Positions 17,803-26,417 of a stretch of 64,000 bases of DNA are shown in pieces. Source of the DNA: Sphingomonas sp. UNC305MFCol5.2. GTDB taxonomy: Bacteria > Pseudomonadota > Alphaproteobacteria > Sphingomonadales > Sphingomonadaceae. The position numbers and the translations under genes were made by a program. The number at the start of each line of letters is the position of its first letter. Position 1 is the stretch's first letter. The notes under the pieces were generated by a model. The model searched no databases, was not told the origin of the DNA, and saw nothing but the letters and a program-made list of their open reading frames with translations. The DNA is taken from positions 188,501 through 252,500 of the forward strand of contig NZ_JOOE01000004.1 of assembly GCF_000712135.1 (NCBI RefSeq). The letters run 5' to 3'.

Positions 17803-17903
17803 GGCGTGGGCTCGGCGTGCTGCGCGCGCGCCTGCGCCTTGCGTTTCCGCAGATTCGCCCTAAGCGCTTCGGCGAGTCGCGCCTTCTTCTCCGCATCGTT
17901 CAT
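17757..17903 (-). CDS. Small basic helical protein (48 aa)
   Basis: A 48-residue frame starting MNDAEKKARL, with a charged helix (EALRANLRKRKAQARAQ) and a polar tail ending ALKS. The pattern matches short, uncharacterised sphingomonad proteins with the motif ARLAEALRxNLxRRKxQAR, which I recall as conserved. The start is ATG without a strong ribosome-binding site. It overlaps by 46 bases the tail of a possible plus-strand small frame, and both are unlikely to be translated at that junction. The function is unknown. Confidence 0.6.
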   Translation of the reverse strand: MNDAEKKARLAEALRANLRKRKAQARAQHAEPTPQSEFTQPAANALKS

Positions 17904-17934
17904 GGCGACAGTCGATAAACCGGTCTGCTTCGGG

Positions 17935-17963
17935 TTGACAATCGGTCGGCCCCAAGCACATAG
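17935..17963 (+). promoter_or_regulatory. Candidate sigma-70-type promoter for tRNA-Thr
   Basis: A consensus -35 box, TTGACA (17935-17940), is followed after 17 bases by ACATAG, a weak -10. The expected start of transcription near 17970 is about 25 bases before the mature tRNA 5' end. The -35 match is strong and the -10 is poor. Confidence 0.45.
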
Positions 17964-17994
17964 GCCCCTCCCGCCCGGTCCCGGACCGGCGAGT

Positions 17995-18069
<75 letters not shown>

Positions 18070-18098
18070 TTTTTCCTTCTTGCAATGTAGGATAATCT

Positions 18099-18121
18099 CC
18101 GCTTCCCCTGTGGGGGAGCGG
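18099..18121. repeat. GC-rich hairpin downstream of tRNA-Thr
   Basis: CCGCTTCCCC pairs with GGGGGAGCGG (one T-G pair) around a 3-base TGT loop. No T-run follows, so termination would have to be by another route. It is related in flavour, but not in sequence, to the AATCCTCCCC palindromes elsewhere. It lies between tRNA-Thr and the formaldehyde operon. Confidence 0.45.
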
Positions 18122-18243
18122 TGACGCGCCGGCTGCGCAATATTGTTGCGAGATCCGTTGCGTTTTCGCCAATTGAGTCAATTTAAGCGCCTTGCCAGCG
18201 TCTCTCGCATCTTCGATCAGGCGCGGAAGCAAGGAGATTGCCG

Positions 18244-19356
18244 ATGAAGACCCGCGCCGCCGTCGCGTTTGAGGCGAAGAGACCGCTCGAGATCGTCGAG
18301 CTCGACCTCGAAGGCCCCAAGGCCGGCGAGGTGCTGGTCGAGATCATGGCGACGGGCATCTGCCACACCGATGCCTATACGCTCGACGGGCTCGACAGCG
18401 AGGGGCTGTTCCCCAGCGTCCTCGGCCACGAAGGCGCCGGCATCGTCCGCGAAGTCGGGGCAGGGGTGACCAGCGTGAAGCCCGGCGATCACGTCATCCC
18501 GCTCTACACGCCCGAATGCCGCCAATGTAAGTCGTGCCTCAGCGGCAAGACCAATCTCTGCACTGCGATCCGCGCGACTCAGGGCAAGGGGCTGATGCCC
18601 GACGGCACCTCGCGCTTCAGTTACAAGGGCCAGGCCATCTTTCATTACATGGGCTGCTCGACCTTCTCGAATTTCACTGTGCTGCCCGAGATCGCCGTCG
18701 CGAAGATCCGCGAGGACGCGCCGTTCCAAACAAGCTGCTATATCGGCTGCGGGGTGACCACGGGGGTCGGCGCGGTGGTCAACACCGCCAAGGTCCAGGT
18801 CGGCGACAACGTGGTCGTGTTCGGTCTGGGCGGGATTGGGCTCAACGTGCTGCAGGGCGCGAAGATGGCGGGCGCGAACCGGATCATCGGCGTCGACATC
18901 AACCCTGACCGCGAGGAATGGGGCCGCAGGTTCGGGATGACCGATTTCATCGACGGGCGCGGCAAATCGCGGGAGGAGACGATCGCCGAGATCCTGACGC
19001 TCACCGACGGCGGTGCCGACTATACCTTCGATTGCACCGGCAACACCGAAGTGATGCGGACTGCATTGGAGGCGTGCCATCGCGGCTGGGGCACCAGCAT
19101 CATCATCGGGGTGGCCGAAGCGGGCAAGGAGATCGGCACGCGCCCGTTCCAGCTCGTCACCGGACGCAACTGGCGTGGTACCGCGTTCGGCGGCGCCAAG
19201 GGCCGGACCGACGTGCCGAAGATCGTCGACTGGTACATGAACGGCAAGATCCAGATCGATCCGATGATAACGCACGTGCTCACCCTGGACGAGATCAACA
19301 AGGGGTTCGACCTGATGCACGCCGGCGAGAGCATCCGCTCCGTCGTGGTATATTGA
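18244..19356 (+). CDS. frmA: S-(hydroxymethyl)glutathione dehydrogenase / class III alcohol dehydrogenase
   Basis: A 370-residue zinc alcohol dehydrogenase that oxidises the spontaneous formaldehyde-glutathione adduct to S-formylglutathione, using NAD+. The catalytic zinc Cys is in GICHTDAYT, followed by LGHEGAGIV. The structural zinc lobe is [15 protein letters not shown], and the NAD-binding motif is [15 protein letters not shown]. The Arg of the glutathione-carboxylate site lies in the KIREDAPF region of class III enzymes. The ATG has AGGAG 7 bases upstream. It is the first gene of a coupled operon that also includes fghA. Confidence 0.97.
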   Translation: MKTRAAVAFEAKRPLEIVELDLEGPKAGEVLVEIMATGICHTDAYTLDGLDSEGLFPSVLGHEGAGIVREVGAGVTSVKPGDHVIPLYTPECRQCKSCLSGKTNLCTAIRATQGKGLMPDGTSRFSYKGQAIFHYMGCSTFSNFTVLPEIAVAKIREDAPFQTSCYIGCGVTTGVGAVVNTAKVQVGDNVVVFGLGGIGLNVLQGAKMAGANRIIGVDINPDREEWGRRFGMTDFIDGRGKSREETIAEILTLTDGGADYTFDCTGNTEVMRTALEACHRGWGTSIIIGVAEAGKEIGTRPFQLVTGRNWRGTAFGGAKGRTDVPKIVDWYMNGKIQIDPMITHVLTLDEINKGFDLMHAGESIRSVVVY

Positions 19357-19373
19357 GCAAAGGGGGACGGCAC

Positions 19374-19772
19374 ATGTTCAGCCATATCATGGTCGGCAGC
19401 AACGATATCGCCCGATCCAAGGACTTTTACGACGCGGTGCTCGGCACGCTCGGCGTCGGTGAACCGTTCCGCCATGTGAACGCTACCGGCCAGGTCCGGT
19501 TGTTCTACAGGCAGGACGGCGGCAGCTTCGGCATCAGCGAGCCGATCGATGGCGAACCCGCGACCTGCGCCAACGGCGCGACGATCGGCTTCAAGTGCAA
19601 CTCGCCCGAGCAGGTGGCGGCATTCCATGCGGCGGGTCTCGCCCATGGCGGCACCGCTATCGAGGACCCGCCGGGCGTGCGCGAGGGCGGCTCGCTCGGG
19701 CCGATGTACCTCGCCTATCTGCGCGATCCCGATGGCAACAAGCTCTGTGCCCTGTGGCGCGTGCCGGCATGA
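19374..19772 (+). CDS. VOC (glyoxalase/bleomycin-resistance fold) family protein
   Basis: A 132-residue protein with the paired beta-alpha-beta-beta-beta modules of the vicinal-oxygen-chelate fold: MFSHIMVGSNDIARSKDFYD at the start and YLRDPDGNKLCAL at the end, each with a potential metal ligand. A GGGGGA ribosome site lies 7 bases before the ATG. It sits between frmA and fghA in many proteobacteria, and may isomerise or hydrolyse glutathione adducts. This is inferred from context; the substrate is unproven. Its stop overlaps the cupin start (ATGA). Confidence 0.88.
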   Translation: MFSHIMVGSNDIARSKDFYDAVLGTLGVGEPFRHVNATGQVRLFYRQDGGSFGISEPIDGEPATCANGATIGFKCNSPEQVAAFHAAGLAHGGTAIEDPPGVREGGSLGPMYLAYLRDPDGNKLCALWRVPA

Positions 19773-20125
19773 ACGGCGCCGTCAACCTGGCGGAGAAATT
19801 CGCGACCTTCACCGAGCATTGGGCACCCCGCCGCGTCGCCAGCTACAACGGCAACGACGTGCGTATCGTGAAGGTGGAAGGCGAGTTCGTCTGGCATGTC
19901 CATGACGACACCGACGACTTCTTCCTCGTTATCGACGGCCTGCTCGACATCGAATTGCGCGACCGCACCGTCACGTTGGGGCCGGCCGAGCTCTTCGTCG
20001 TCCCGCGCGGAGTCGAGCATCGCCCGGTCGCCCGCCACGGCGAAGTACGGCTGATCAACATCGAACCCGGCGGCACGCACAATCTGGGCGAAGGATCGCC
20101 GCAGAGCCCTGTAGTGGACGCTTGA
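19769..20125 (+). CDS. Cupin domain protein
   Basis: A 118-residue single-domain cupin. Motif 1 is WHVHDDTDDFFLVIDG, with two His and an acidic ligand; motif 2 is VPRGVEHRPVA with the third His. The metal site is therefore complete. The product begins inside the VOC stop (ATGA), and its stop overlaps the fghA start (TGATG). Such cupins often bind small metabolites; here a role in aldehyde or glutathione-adduct metabolism is suggested only by the operon. Confidence 0.88.
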   Translation: MNGAVNLAEKFATFTEHWAPRRVASYNGNDVRIVKVEGEFVWHVHDDTDDFFLVIDGLLDIELRDRTVTLGPAELFVVPRGVEHRPVARHGEVRLINIEPGGTHNLGEGSPQSPVVDA

Positions 20126-20958
20126 TGGAGACGGTCTCCACCAATCGGGCCCATGGCGGCGTGCAGGGCGTGTACCGCCACGCATCGCTGGCCACGGGCA
20201 CCGACATGACCTTCTCGGTCTATGTCCCGCCGCACGAGGCCGGGGCGAAGCTGCCGGTGCTCTGGTATCTCTCGGGCCTCACTTGCACCCACGCCAATGT
20301 CACCGACAAGGGCGAGTATCGCCGGGCCTGCGCCGAGAACGGCGTGATCTTCGTCGTGCCCGACACCTCGCCGCGCGGCGAAGGCGTCGCTGACGATGCC
20401 GCTTATGATTTCGGTCAGGGCGCGGGCTTCTATGTCGACGCGACTCAGGCTCCCTGGGCCTCGCATTTCCACATGCGCGCCTATGTCGAGCAGGAGTTGC
20501 CCGCGCTGATCGCCGCCGAATTCCCCGCCGACATGGCACGACAGGGCATCACCGGCCATTCGATGGGCGGCCACGGCGCGCTCACCGTTGCGCTCCGCAA
20601 TCCCGATCGCTTCCGCAGCGTCTCCGCCTTCGCCCCGATCGTCGCGCCCAGCGTCGTGCCATGGGGCGAGAAGGCGCTCGCCGGCTATCTCGGCGAGGAT
20701 CGCGACGGGTGGCGCCCCTATGATACCTGCGCGCTGATCCTCGACGGCGCGCGCGTACGCGAATTGCTCGTCGATGTCGGCGATGCCGATCCGTTCCTCC
20801 ACGAACAGCTTCGCCCCGAACTGCTGCGTGCCGCGTGCGATGCCGCGGGCATCCCGCTGACGCTGCGGATCCAGCCGGGCTACGATCACAGCTATTATTT
20901 CATCTCCAGCTTCATGGCCGGTCATGTCGCCTGGCATGCCGAACAGCTGCGTACATGA
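20125..20958 (+). CDS. fghA: S-formylglutathione hydrolase (esterase D type)
   Basis: A 277-residue alpha/beta hydrolase completing formaldehyde oxidation: S-formylglutathione is split to formate and glutathione. Visible motifs are [13 protein letters not shown] (oxyanion side), DTSPRGEGV, the nucleophile elbow [10 protein letters not shown] near residue 147, and the catalytic His in GYDHSYYFI. The family-typical Cys in LTCTHAN is present. The start overlaps the cupin stop (TGATG), and its own stop overlaps the reductase start (ATGA), so the operon is coupled throughout. Confidence 0.96.
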   Translation: METVSTNRAHGGVQGVYRHASLATGTDMTFSVYVPPHEAGAKLPVLWYLSGLTCTHANVTDKGEYRRACAENGVIFVVPDTSPRGEGVADDAAYDFGQGAGFYVDATQAPWASHFHMRAYVEQELPALIAAEFPADMARQGITGHSMGGHGALTVALRNPDRFRSVSAFAPIVAPSVVPWGEKALAGYLGEDRDGWRPYDTCALILDGARVRELLVDVGDADPFLHEQLRPELLRAACDAAGIPLTLRIQPGYDHSYYFISSFMAGHVAWHAEQLRT

Positions 20959-22181
20959 GCCGCTATGATGTCCTGATCGTCGGTGCCGGCCATGCCGGCG
21001 CGCAGGCCGCGATCGCGCTTCGCCAGAACAAGTTCGCGGGGTCGATCTGCCTGCTCGGCGACGAGCCCGAGCTGCCTTATGAGCGCCCACCGCTCTCCAA
21101 GGAATATCTCGCCGGCGACAAGCCGTTCGAGCGGCTGCTGATCCGCAACGCCGCTTTCTGGCAAGAGCGTGACGTGACGATGCTCGCCGGCCGTTCGGTG
21201 ACGCGAGTCGATCCGGTCGGCCATAATGTGACCACCACGGATGGCGAGACGATCGGCTATGGCAGCCTGATCTGGGCCGCCGGCGGCAAGCCGCGCCGGC
21301 TCGCCTGCGCGGGCGGCGACCTTGTCGGCGTCCACACTGTCCGCACCCGGGCCGATGTCGACCGGATGATCGCCGAGCTTCCGCACGTGCGCCGCGTCGC
21401 GGTGATCGGCGGCGGCTATATCGGGCTCGAGGCCGCGGCGGTGCTGACCAAGCTCGGGCGGCAGGTCGTTGTGCTCGAGGCACAGGATCGCGTTCTCGCC
21501 CGCGTCGCCGGCGAACCGCTCTCGCGCTTCTTCGAGGACGAGCATCGCGCACACGGTGTCGAGATCCGGCTCGGCGTCACGGTTGAGGCCATTCTCGGCG
21601 AAGATCGTGTCACCGGGGTGCAACTGGCCCGCGGCGAAACCGTGCCCGCCGAAATGGCGATCGTGGGCATCGGTATCGATCCCGCGGTCGCACCGCTGCT
21701 CGATGCGGGCGCGAACGGTGGAAACGGAGTCGCGATCGACGGCCAATGCCGCACCTCGCTGCCCGATATATTCGCGGTGGGCGATTGCGCGCTCCATGCC
21801 AACAATTTCGCCGGCGATCGCCTCATCCGGCTCGAATCGGTCCAGAACGCAAATGATCAGGCGACTGTCGCGGCAAAGACGATCCTCGGGATCGATGCGA
21901 TTTATGATGCCGTCCCGTGGTTCTGGTCGAACCAGTACGACCTGAAGCTCCAAACCGTCGGCATCTCCGCGGGATATGATAGCACGGTAATGCGTGGCGA
22001 TCCGGCGGCGCGCAGCTTCTCGCTGATCTATCTCCGCGCCGGACGGGTGATCGCGCTCGACTGCGTCAACGCGACGAAGGATTATGTTCAGGGACGCAAG
22101 CTAGTGATCGAGGCCGCGGCGATCGATCCGGCGCGGCTGGCCGATGCGGCCATGCCGCTCAAGGATTTGCCGAGCAGTTGA
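20955..22181 (+). CDS. FAD-dependent NAD(P)H oxidoreductase (ferredoxin/rubredoxin reductase type)
   Basis: A 408-residue flavoprotein with two Rossmann motifs: [14 protein letters not shown] at the N-terminus for FAD and [17 protein letters not shown] near residue 145 for NAD(P)[10 protein letters not shown] is the second FAD contact. RPPLSKEYL and the C-terminal [12 protein letters not shown] are typical of reductases serving Rieske or 2Fe-2S ferredoxins of oxygenases. No ferredoxin or oxygenase gene is adjacent, so the electron acceptor is unknown. Its place after fghA is unusual for the formaldehyde pathway. Confidence 0.92.
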   Translation: MSRYDVLIVGAGHAGAQAAIALRQNKFAGSICLLGDEPELPYERPPLSKEYLAGDKPFERLLIRNAAFWQERDVTMLAGRSVTRVDPVGHNVTTTDGETIGYGSLIWAAGGKPRRLACAGGDLVGVHTVRTRADVDRMIAELPHVRRVAVIGGGYIGLEAAAVLTKLGRQVVVLEAQDRVLARVAGEPLSRFFEDEHRAHGVEIRLGVTVEAILGEDRVTGVQLARGETVPAEMAIVGIGIDPAVAPLLDAGANGGNGVAIDGQCRTSLPDIFAVGDCALHANNFAGDRLIRLESVQNANDQATVAAKTILGIDAIYDAVPWFWSNQYDLKLQTVGISAGYDSTVMRGDPAARSFSLIYLRAGRVIALDCVNATKDYVQGRKLVIEAAAIDPARLADAAMPLKDLPSS

Positions 22182-22207
22182 ATAATCGAAAAGTCTCACG
22201 CCGGAGT

Positions 22208-23092
22208 ATGAACCAGATGCTGAAGCAGACCCTCGCCGCGCTCGCGCTGCTCTTCGCCCCAGCGGCCCAGGCGCAGGCGGTCAAGGACGCCGATCCCGCT
22301 TTGTGGGTAGTGAAGGATGCCGACACCACCATCTATCTCTTCGGCACTGTCCACGTCCTCAAGCCCGGCCTCAGCTGGTTCGACGAGGGCGTGAAGGCGG
22401 CGTTCGACAAGAGCGACGAGCTGGTGCTCGAGATGGTCGAGCCCGACACCGCGACGATGCAGGGCCTGATCATGAAGACCGCGCTCAATCCCACAGGGCC
22501 GACGCTCACCGAAAAGCTCCCCGCCGACAAGCGCGAAGCCTATGCCAAGGCGATGACCGATGTCGGCGTTCCCGCCGCGGCGCTCGATCGCTTCGATCCC
22601 TGGTTCGCCGCAGTGACGCTCAGCCTCGCCGGCTTGCCAAAGCTCGGCTACAATCCCGAGAGCGGCGCCGAGCGCACGCTCAGCGCCGCCGCCAAAGCCG
22701 CCAGCAAGCGGATCGTCGGGCTCGAGACTGCGGAGCAGCAGCTCGGCTATTTCGACAATCTGCCCGAGCCGCTCCAGGTCAAGTTCCTCGTCTCAACCGT
22801 CGATGATTATCCCAAAATGGCGGCCGAGCTCGACAAGATGATCGCGAGCTGGTCGGCGGGCGATCCCGAAACGCTGGGCAAGACGATGAACGAGGAGCTG
22901 GCCGACACGCCCGAGCTCGCCAAGGTGCTGCTGGCCGATCGCAACGCCCGCTGGGCCGATTGGATCGACCAGCGCCTGCAGAAGCCCGGCACCGTTTTCA
23001 TCGCAGTGGGGGCGGGGCATCTCGCCGGTGCCGAGAGCGTCCAGGCGCAACTCGCGAAGCACAAGCTCACCGTCACGCGCGTCGCCTATTGA
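22208..23092 (+). CDS. TraB/GumN family protein, exported
   Basis: A 294-residue protein with a signal peptide of about 25 residues (ALALLFAPAAQAQA). The family signatures are the N-terminal YLFGTVHVLKPG and the C-terminal FIAVGAGHLAG, which together form the putative metal-binding, TIKI/erythromycin-esterase-like active site. Family members may be metalloproteases or hydrolases; the bacterial function is not known. An alternative ATG at 22217 has a better-spaced GGAG. The reductase stop lies 27 bases upstream of this start, in the same transcript. Confidence 0.87.
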   Translation: MNQMLKQTLAALALLFAPAAQAQAVKDADPALWVVKDADTTIYLFGTVHVLKPGLSWFDEGVKAAFDKSDELVLEMVEPDTATMQGLIMKTALNPTGPTLTEKLPADKREAYAKAMTDVGVPAAALDRFDPWFAAVTLSLAGLPKLGYNPESGAERTLSAAAKAASKRIVGLETAEQQLGYFDNLPEPLQVKFLVSTVDDYPKMAAELDKMIASWSAGDPETLGKTMNEELADTPELAKVLLADRNARWADWIDQRLQKPGTVFIAVGAGHLAGAESVQAQLAKHKLTVTRVAY

Positions 23093-23568
23093 TGGCGCGT
23101 CCGCGACCCTTTGTCGGGCTGCTCGCCGGTGTCGCCGCGGGGCTGGTCGCGTCGGCGGCGATGGCGGTGTTCCAGGCGCAGGCGCAGAAACTGCTGCCCG
23201 ATCCGGACGAGGACGATCCGGCGACCGTCAAGGCCGCCGATGCGGCGAGCGAGGCGGTGATCGGCGATCCCGTCCCTGAGCCGTATCGCGAGCCGGCGGG
23301 GCAGATGGTCCATTATGTCGCCGGCGCGGTGATCGGCGGCATCTATGGCGTCCTCACCGAATATCGGCCCGAAGCGCGTTCGGGCTTCGGCAGTGCCTAT
23401 GGCATCGCGACGGCGGCGTTGCTCGACGAGGCGGCGATGCCGGCAGCGGGATTGGCGTCCGCGTCGGAGGATACGCCGCTGGCCGTCCATGCCTATGGCG
23501 CCGCGTCGCATCTCGTCTACGGCTGGGTGCTCGAAGGCGTCCGCGCGCTGATCGCCGGGCGGCGCTAG
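23092..23568 (+). CDS. DUF1440/YagU-like inner membrane protein
   Basis: A 158-residue protein starting within the GumN stop (TGATG). It has a hydrophobic segment near the N-terminus (LLAGVAAGLVASAAMAVF), the HYVAGAVIGGIYGVL helix mid-protein, and further hydrophobic stretches with SAYGIATAALLDEA and SHLVYGWVLEGV. This arrangement matches the DUF1440 family; E. coli YagU of that family is linked to acid resistance. It is the last gene of the operon and overlaps the convergent exonuclease gene by 4 bases. Confidence 0.75.
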   Translation: MARPRPFVGLLAGVAAGLVASAAMAVFQAQAQKLLPDPDEDDPATVKAADAASEAVIGDPVPEPYREPAGQMVHYVAGAVIGGIYGVLTEYRPEARSGFGSAYGIATAALLDEAAMPAAGLASASEDTPLAVHAYGAASHLVYGWVLEGVRALIAGRR

Positions 23569-24329
23569 AGCAGCAGGTCCTGGTTGGCCGAATTGCGGCC
23601 GACCGCCCCGCCGCCGGTGCGGCGGATATGCTCTTGCTGCGCGGTGTGGCGGACATCGACGTCGCGGTCGTTGAGGAACGCCGCGAGCGATTCGTCGTCG
23701 ATCTCGCTCCACTCCTTGCCGCGATCGGGGCCGTAGCGGACGCGCGGCAGCAACCCCGGCTCCTTCGACCATTGGATCAATTGCTCGACACTGGCTTCGT
23801 TGAGCATGTCGCGCAGATGGAACGCAGTCACATAAGCGTCGGGGAAGGCCCGGTGCGCGGGCAGCCCGCGCTCGTGCACCAGCCCTTCGGGCTTGCGCCA
23901 GTAACGCAGCATCTGGTTCGAGAAGCCAGGCGAGCTCGGCCAGAGCCGCATCGCGCACTTCCACGTGCAGATCCAGTCGTTGCCGCGAGTCAGCGATGCG
24001 GTGCAGAATTGCTGCTCGAAATCCGCACGATGCGCCGCGAGGGCCACGCGCCGCGGCCAGGGATCGAGCACCGGCCGCGCGACGTCATGCCACCACGGGG
24101 CGTCGGCGACATCCTCGTCGCGGATATGGTGGACCGCCATGGTCAGCGGCGGGATCTGCCGGCCCGGATTGACCATCCGACTGCCGCCTTCGCCGTGGAT
24201 CTCCCAGCGGCCGTCGCGCTGCAACGCGACATCCTGCCAGCCGATCTCGCACACGCCATGCGCGGGCGGCGCCTGGCCGGTGGTTTCGAGATCAATGACG
24301 CGAATGATGGAAGGGGCGGGTGAGGCCAT
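23565..24329 (-). CDS. DEDDh-type 3'-5' exonuclease (DNA polymerase III epsilon-like)
   Basis: A 254-residue protein. Exo I is RVIDLETTG with Asp and Glu, Exo II is AAHRADFEQQF with Asp, and Exo III is HRAFPDAYVT with the catalytic His and Asp. All four acidic residues and the His are present, so it should be an active exonuclease acting on DNA or RNA ends. It is shorter than a polymerase I exonuclease and unlike DnaQ in its C-terminal 80 residues, so it is a stand-alone nuclease and not the replicative subunit. Confidence 0.88.
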   Translation of the reverse strand: MASPAPSIIRVIDLETTGQAPPAHGVCEIGWQDVALQRDGRWEIHGEGGSRMVNPGRQIPPLTMAVHHIRDEDVADAPWWHDVARPVLDPWPRRVALAAHRADFEQQFCTASLTRGNDWICTWKCAMRLWPSSPGFSNQMLRYWRKPEGLVHERGLPAHRAFPDAYVTAFHLRDMLNEASVEQLIQWSKEPGLLPRVRYGPDRGKEWSEIDDESLAAFLNDRDVDVRHTAQQEHIRRTGGGAVGRNSANQDLLL

Positions 24330-24408
24330 GCGGCCTAGGTGGGGCTGGAAAGCACGAAATGCCAGCCGAAACTTGCGGTTGCGGGATCAACATCCGATTC
24401 GCGGGCGC

Positions 24409-24567
24409 TCACCGTGCGTCGGAGTTTTGCCGCTCGGCCCGCGCCTTGCATCTCTGCAGCAGATATTCGGCGCGCTCGGACAATTCCTTGGTCGCTTCGA
24501 TGCTTTCGCGCAGCGCAGCTTGCGCGTCCTCGATTTCGGTGATGTCGTTGATGTCTTGCTCAGTCAC
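24409..24567 (-). CDS. Small acidic coiled-coil-like protein (52 aa)
   Basis: A GTG-started frame of 52 codons, below usual length cut-offs. The product is almost entirely helical and charged (for example ITEIEDAQAALRESIEATKEL, broken here for length, then ERAEYLLQRCKARAE) with heptad spacing of hydrophobics. I recognise no named family. The strongest support is the region upstream: a perfect FNR-type palindrome lies 30 bases before the start. A TTG five bases earlier is out of frame. It is unrelated to the flanking exonuclease. Confidence 0.5.
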   Translation of the reverse strand: MTEQDINDITEIEDAQAALRESIEATKELSERAEYLLQRCKARAERQNSDAR

Positions 24568-24596
24568 AACCCGATCCCACTCGGGCGGATAAACCC

Positions 24597-24610
24597 TTGA
24601 TCCAGATCAA
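24597..24610. promoter_or_regulatory. FNR/FixK-type box TTGATCCAGATCAA
   Basis: An exact match to the TTGAT-N4-ATCAA consensus bound by FNR, Anr and FixK regulators. It is centred 37 bases upstream of the GTG of the 52-residue helical protein and 31 bases downstream of the phosphomannomutase stop. The symmetry extends to AACCCTTGATC/GATCAAGGGTT, so a hairpin role after the phosphomannomutase gene is an alternative, although the loop would be only two bases. Confidence 0.55.
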
Positions 24611-24641
24611 GGGTTCCCTCCGCCCGAACGGCTCGCCGCAT

Positions 24642-26036
24642 TTAATGGGCGGCTTGCGGACCGCGTTCGAGGCCGCTTGCGGCGAGCTGGGCGTCGATCA
24701 TCGCCATCAGCCGATCAAGGCCTTCCTGGCTCTTAGCCTCGGCGCGGGCGACGAGTACGTCCTGCGTATTCGATGCGCGCAGCAGCCACCAGCCGTCGGG
24801 GGTGTTGACCCGCGCGCCGTCGGTGCGGTTGACGTCGGCGCCCTCGGCCTCGAGCCGATCGAGCACCTCGTCGATCACTGCGAACTTCCGCGATTCGTCG
24901 ACCTGGAAGCGCATTTCCGGCGTGTTGATCATCGCCGGCATCTCGTCCTTGATCTGCGTGAGCGACTTGCCGATCACATGGACCGCCTGGATCAGCCGCA
25001 CCGCGGCATATTGCGCATCGTCGAAGCCGTAATAATTGTGCGCGAAGAAGATGTGGCCGCTCATCTCGCCCGCCAGCGGCGCGCCGGTTTCCTTCATCTT
25101 GGTCTTGATCAGGCTGTGGCCGGTCTTCCACATCAGCGGCGTGCCGCCCAGCTCGGCGACGCGGTCATACAGGGCCTGGCTCGCCTTGACGTCCGCGATG
25201 ATCGTCGCGCCGGGAAGTTCGCGCAGCACAGGTTCGGCCAAAACGGAGAGAAGCTGATCGCCCCAGACGACGCGGCCCTGGCCGTCGATCGCGCCCAGTC
25301 GATCGCCGTCGCCGTCGAATGCCAGTCCGAAATCGAGGTTCTTCTCCGCGACAAGCCGCTTCAGGTCGGCGAGGTTCTTCTCGTCGGTAGGATCGGGATG
25401 ATGGTTAGGGAAATGACCGTCCACTTCGGTGAACAACGTGTGATGCTCACCCGGCAGCAGCTTGACCAGCTTCTCGATCACCGGCCCGGCGGCGCCATTG
25501 CCCGTATCCCATCCGACGCGATAGGCGCCGCCGGCATAACCCGCCATCAGGCGCCCGACATAATCGTCAAGGATGTAATAGTCGCTGACGGTCCCTTCGT
25601 CGCCGGGCTCGACCGATTCCCAATCGCCTTCGGCGGCTATCCGGCCGAGTTTCTGGATATCCTCACCGAAGAACGGCAGATGCTGGAACACCATCTTGAA
25701 GCCGTTGTAATTGCCGGGATTATGGCTGCCGGTTATCTGGATGCCGCCATCCACCTCCAGCGTGGCCTCGGCATAATATAGCATCGGCGTGGGTCCGAGA
25801 CCGACGCGCACTACGTCGCAGCCCGATGCCGTCAGCCCCTCGACCAAGGCAGCCTCGAGTTCGGGCGACGACACGCGGCCGTCGCGGCCCACCACCACGC
25901 GGTGCCCGCCGGCGCGGCGGAGCAGGGTCGCGAAGCCGCGTCCGATCGCGCGTGCGTCGTCGGTGCCAAGTGCCTCCCCCACGATTCCGCGAATGTCATA
26001 TTCGCGCAGCGAAGTGGGGTCGAAACGGTGCGTCAT
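24642..26036 (-). CDS. Phosphomannomutase / phosphoglucomutase
   Basis: A 464-residue alpha-D-phosphohexomutase interconverting hexose 6- and 1-phosphates for nucleotide-sugar and envelope polysaccharide synthesis. The catalytic phosphoserine loop is QITGSHNPGNYNG near residue 95. The metal loop is FDGDGDRLG near residue 240, and the sugar-specificity loop GEMSGH sits near residue 325. The C-terminal phosphate-binding RASNTQDV is complete. The start MTHRFDPT has GGGAGGC just upstream. This is the bifunctional AlgC-like class. Confidence 0.93.
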   Translation of the reverse strand: MTHRFDPTSLREYDIRGIVGEALGTDDARAIGRGFATLLRRAGGHRVVVGRDGRVSSPELEAALVEGLTASGCDVVRVGLGPTPMLYYAEATLEVDGGIQITGSHNPGNYNGFKMVFQHLPFFGEDIQKLGRIAAEGDWESVEPGDEGTVSDYYILDDYVGRLMAGYAGGAYRVGWDTGNGAAGPVIEKLVKLLPGEHHTLFTEVDGHFPNHHPDPTDEKNLADLKRLVAEKNLDFGLAFDGDGDRLGAIDGQGRVVWGDQLLSVLAEPVLRELPGATIIADVKASQALYDRVAELGGTPLMWKTGHSLIKTKMKETGAPLAGEMSGHIFFAHNYYGFDDAQYAAVRLIQAVHVIGKSLTQIKDEMPAMINTPEMRFQVDESRKFAVIDEVLDRLEAEGADVNRTDGARVNTPDGWWLLRASNTQDVLVARAEAKSQEGLDRLMAMIDAQLAASGLERGPQAAH

Positions 26037-26153
26037 GATGCCTCCCGGGAAGGTGTTTGCCGGCCTAGGGCCCGAGTACAGGCCCCAAATCTCGAGCACC
26101 GCGAAAGTTCAAATGCGGCAGTGCAACAAGATCGAAGCGGTGATCTGTGTCCG

Positions 26154-26417
26154 CTATGCGCTACGGCGAAGCAACGTGTCGCGCGCGGCGTTGATCCGGC
26201 GGGTCAGTTCCTCGGATCCGCCCTTGTCGGGATGTACCGCACTCACCAGCCGGCGATGCGCGCTGCGGATCGCCTCTTCGTCGGCATTGGCACTCACGCC
26301 CAGGATCGCGCGCGCCTCATCCTGCGGCATTCTTGGCGCGCGGGGTTTGGGCCGAGGCTTGAGGAACAGATAATAGACTGCCGCGATGATCAGCGCCGCG
26401 AGGATCGCCTTGCCCAT
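26154..26417 (-). CDS. Membrane-anchored J-domain protein
   Basis: An 87-residue protein: one N-terminal membrane helix (residues 4-20), a basic proline-rich linker (LKPRPKPRAPR), then a J domain from about residue 33 with the essential HPD in SAVHPDKGG. It would recruit and stimulate DnaK at the inner membrane. The first helix of the J domain is compact, as in the TIM14/DjlA-like short forms of alphaproteobacteria. Its start overlaps the mipZ stop by one base (TGATG), so the two are translationally coupled. Confidence 0.88.
   Translation of the reverse strand: MGKAILAALIIAAVYYLFLKPRPKPRAPRMPQDEARAILGVSANADEEAIRSAHRRLVSAVHPDKGGSEELTRRINAARDTLLRRSA

Noticed and set aside
24597..24610. Intrinsic terminator of the phosphomannomutase gene
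   Set aside because: The symmetry is perfect, but the loop would be two bases and no U-run follows. The exact FNR consensus explains it better, though termination is not excluded.
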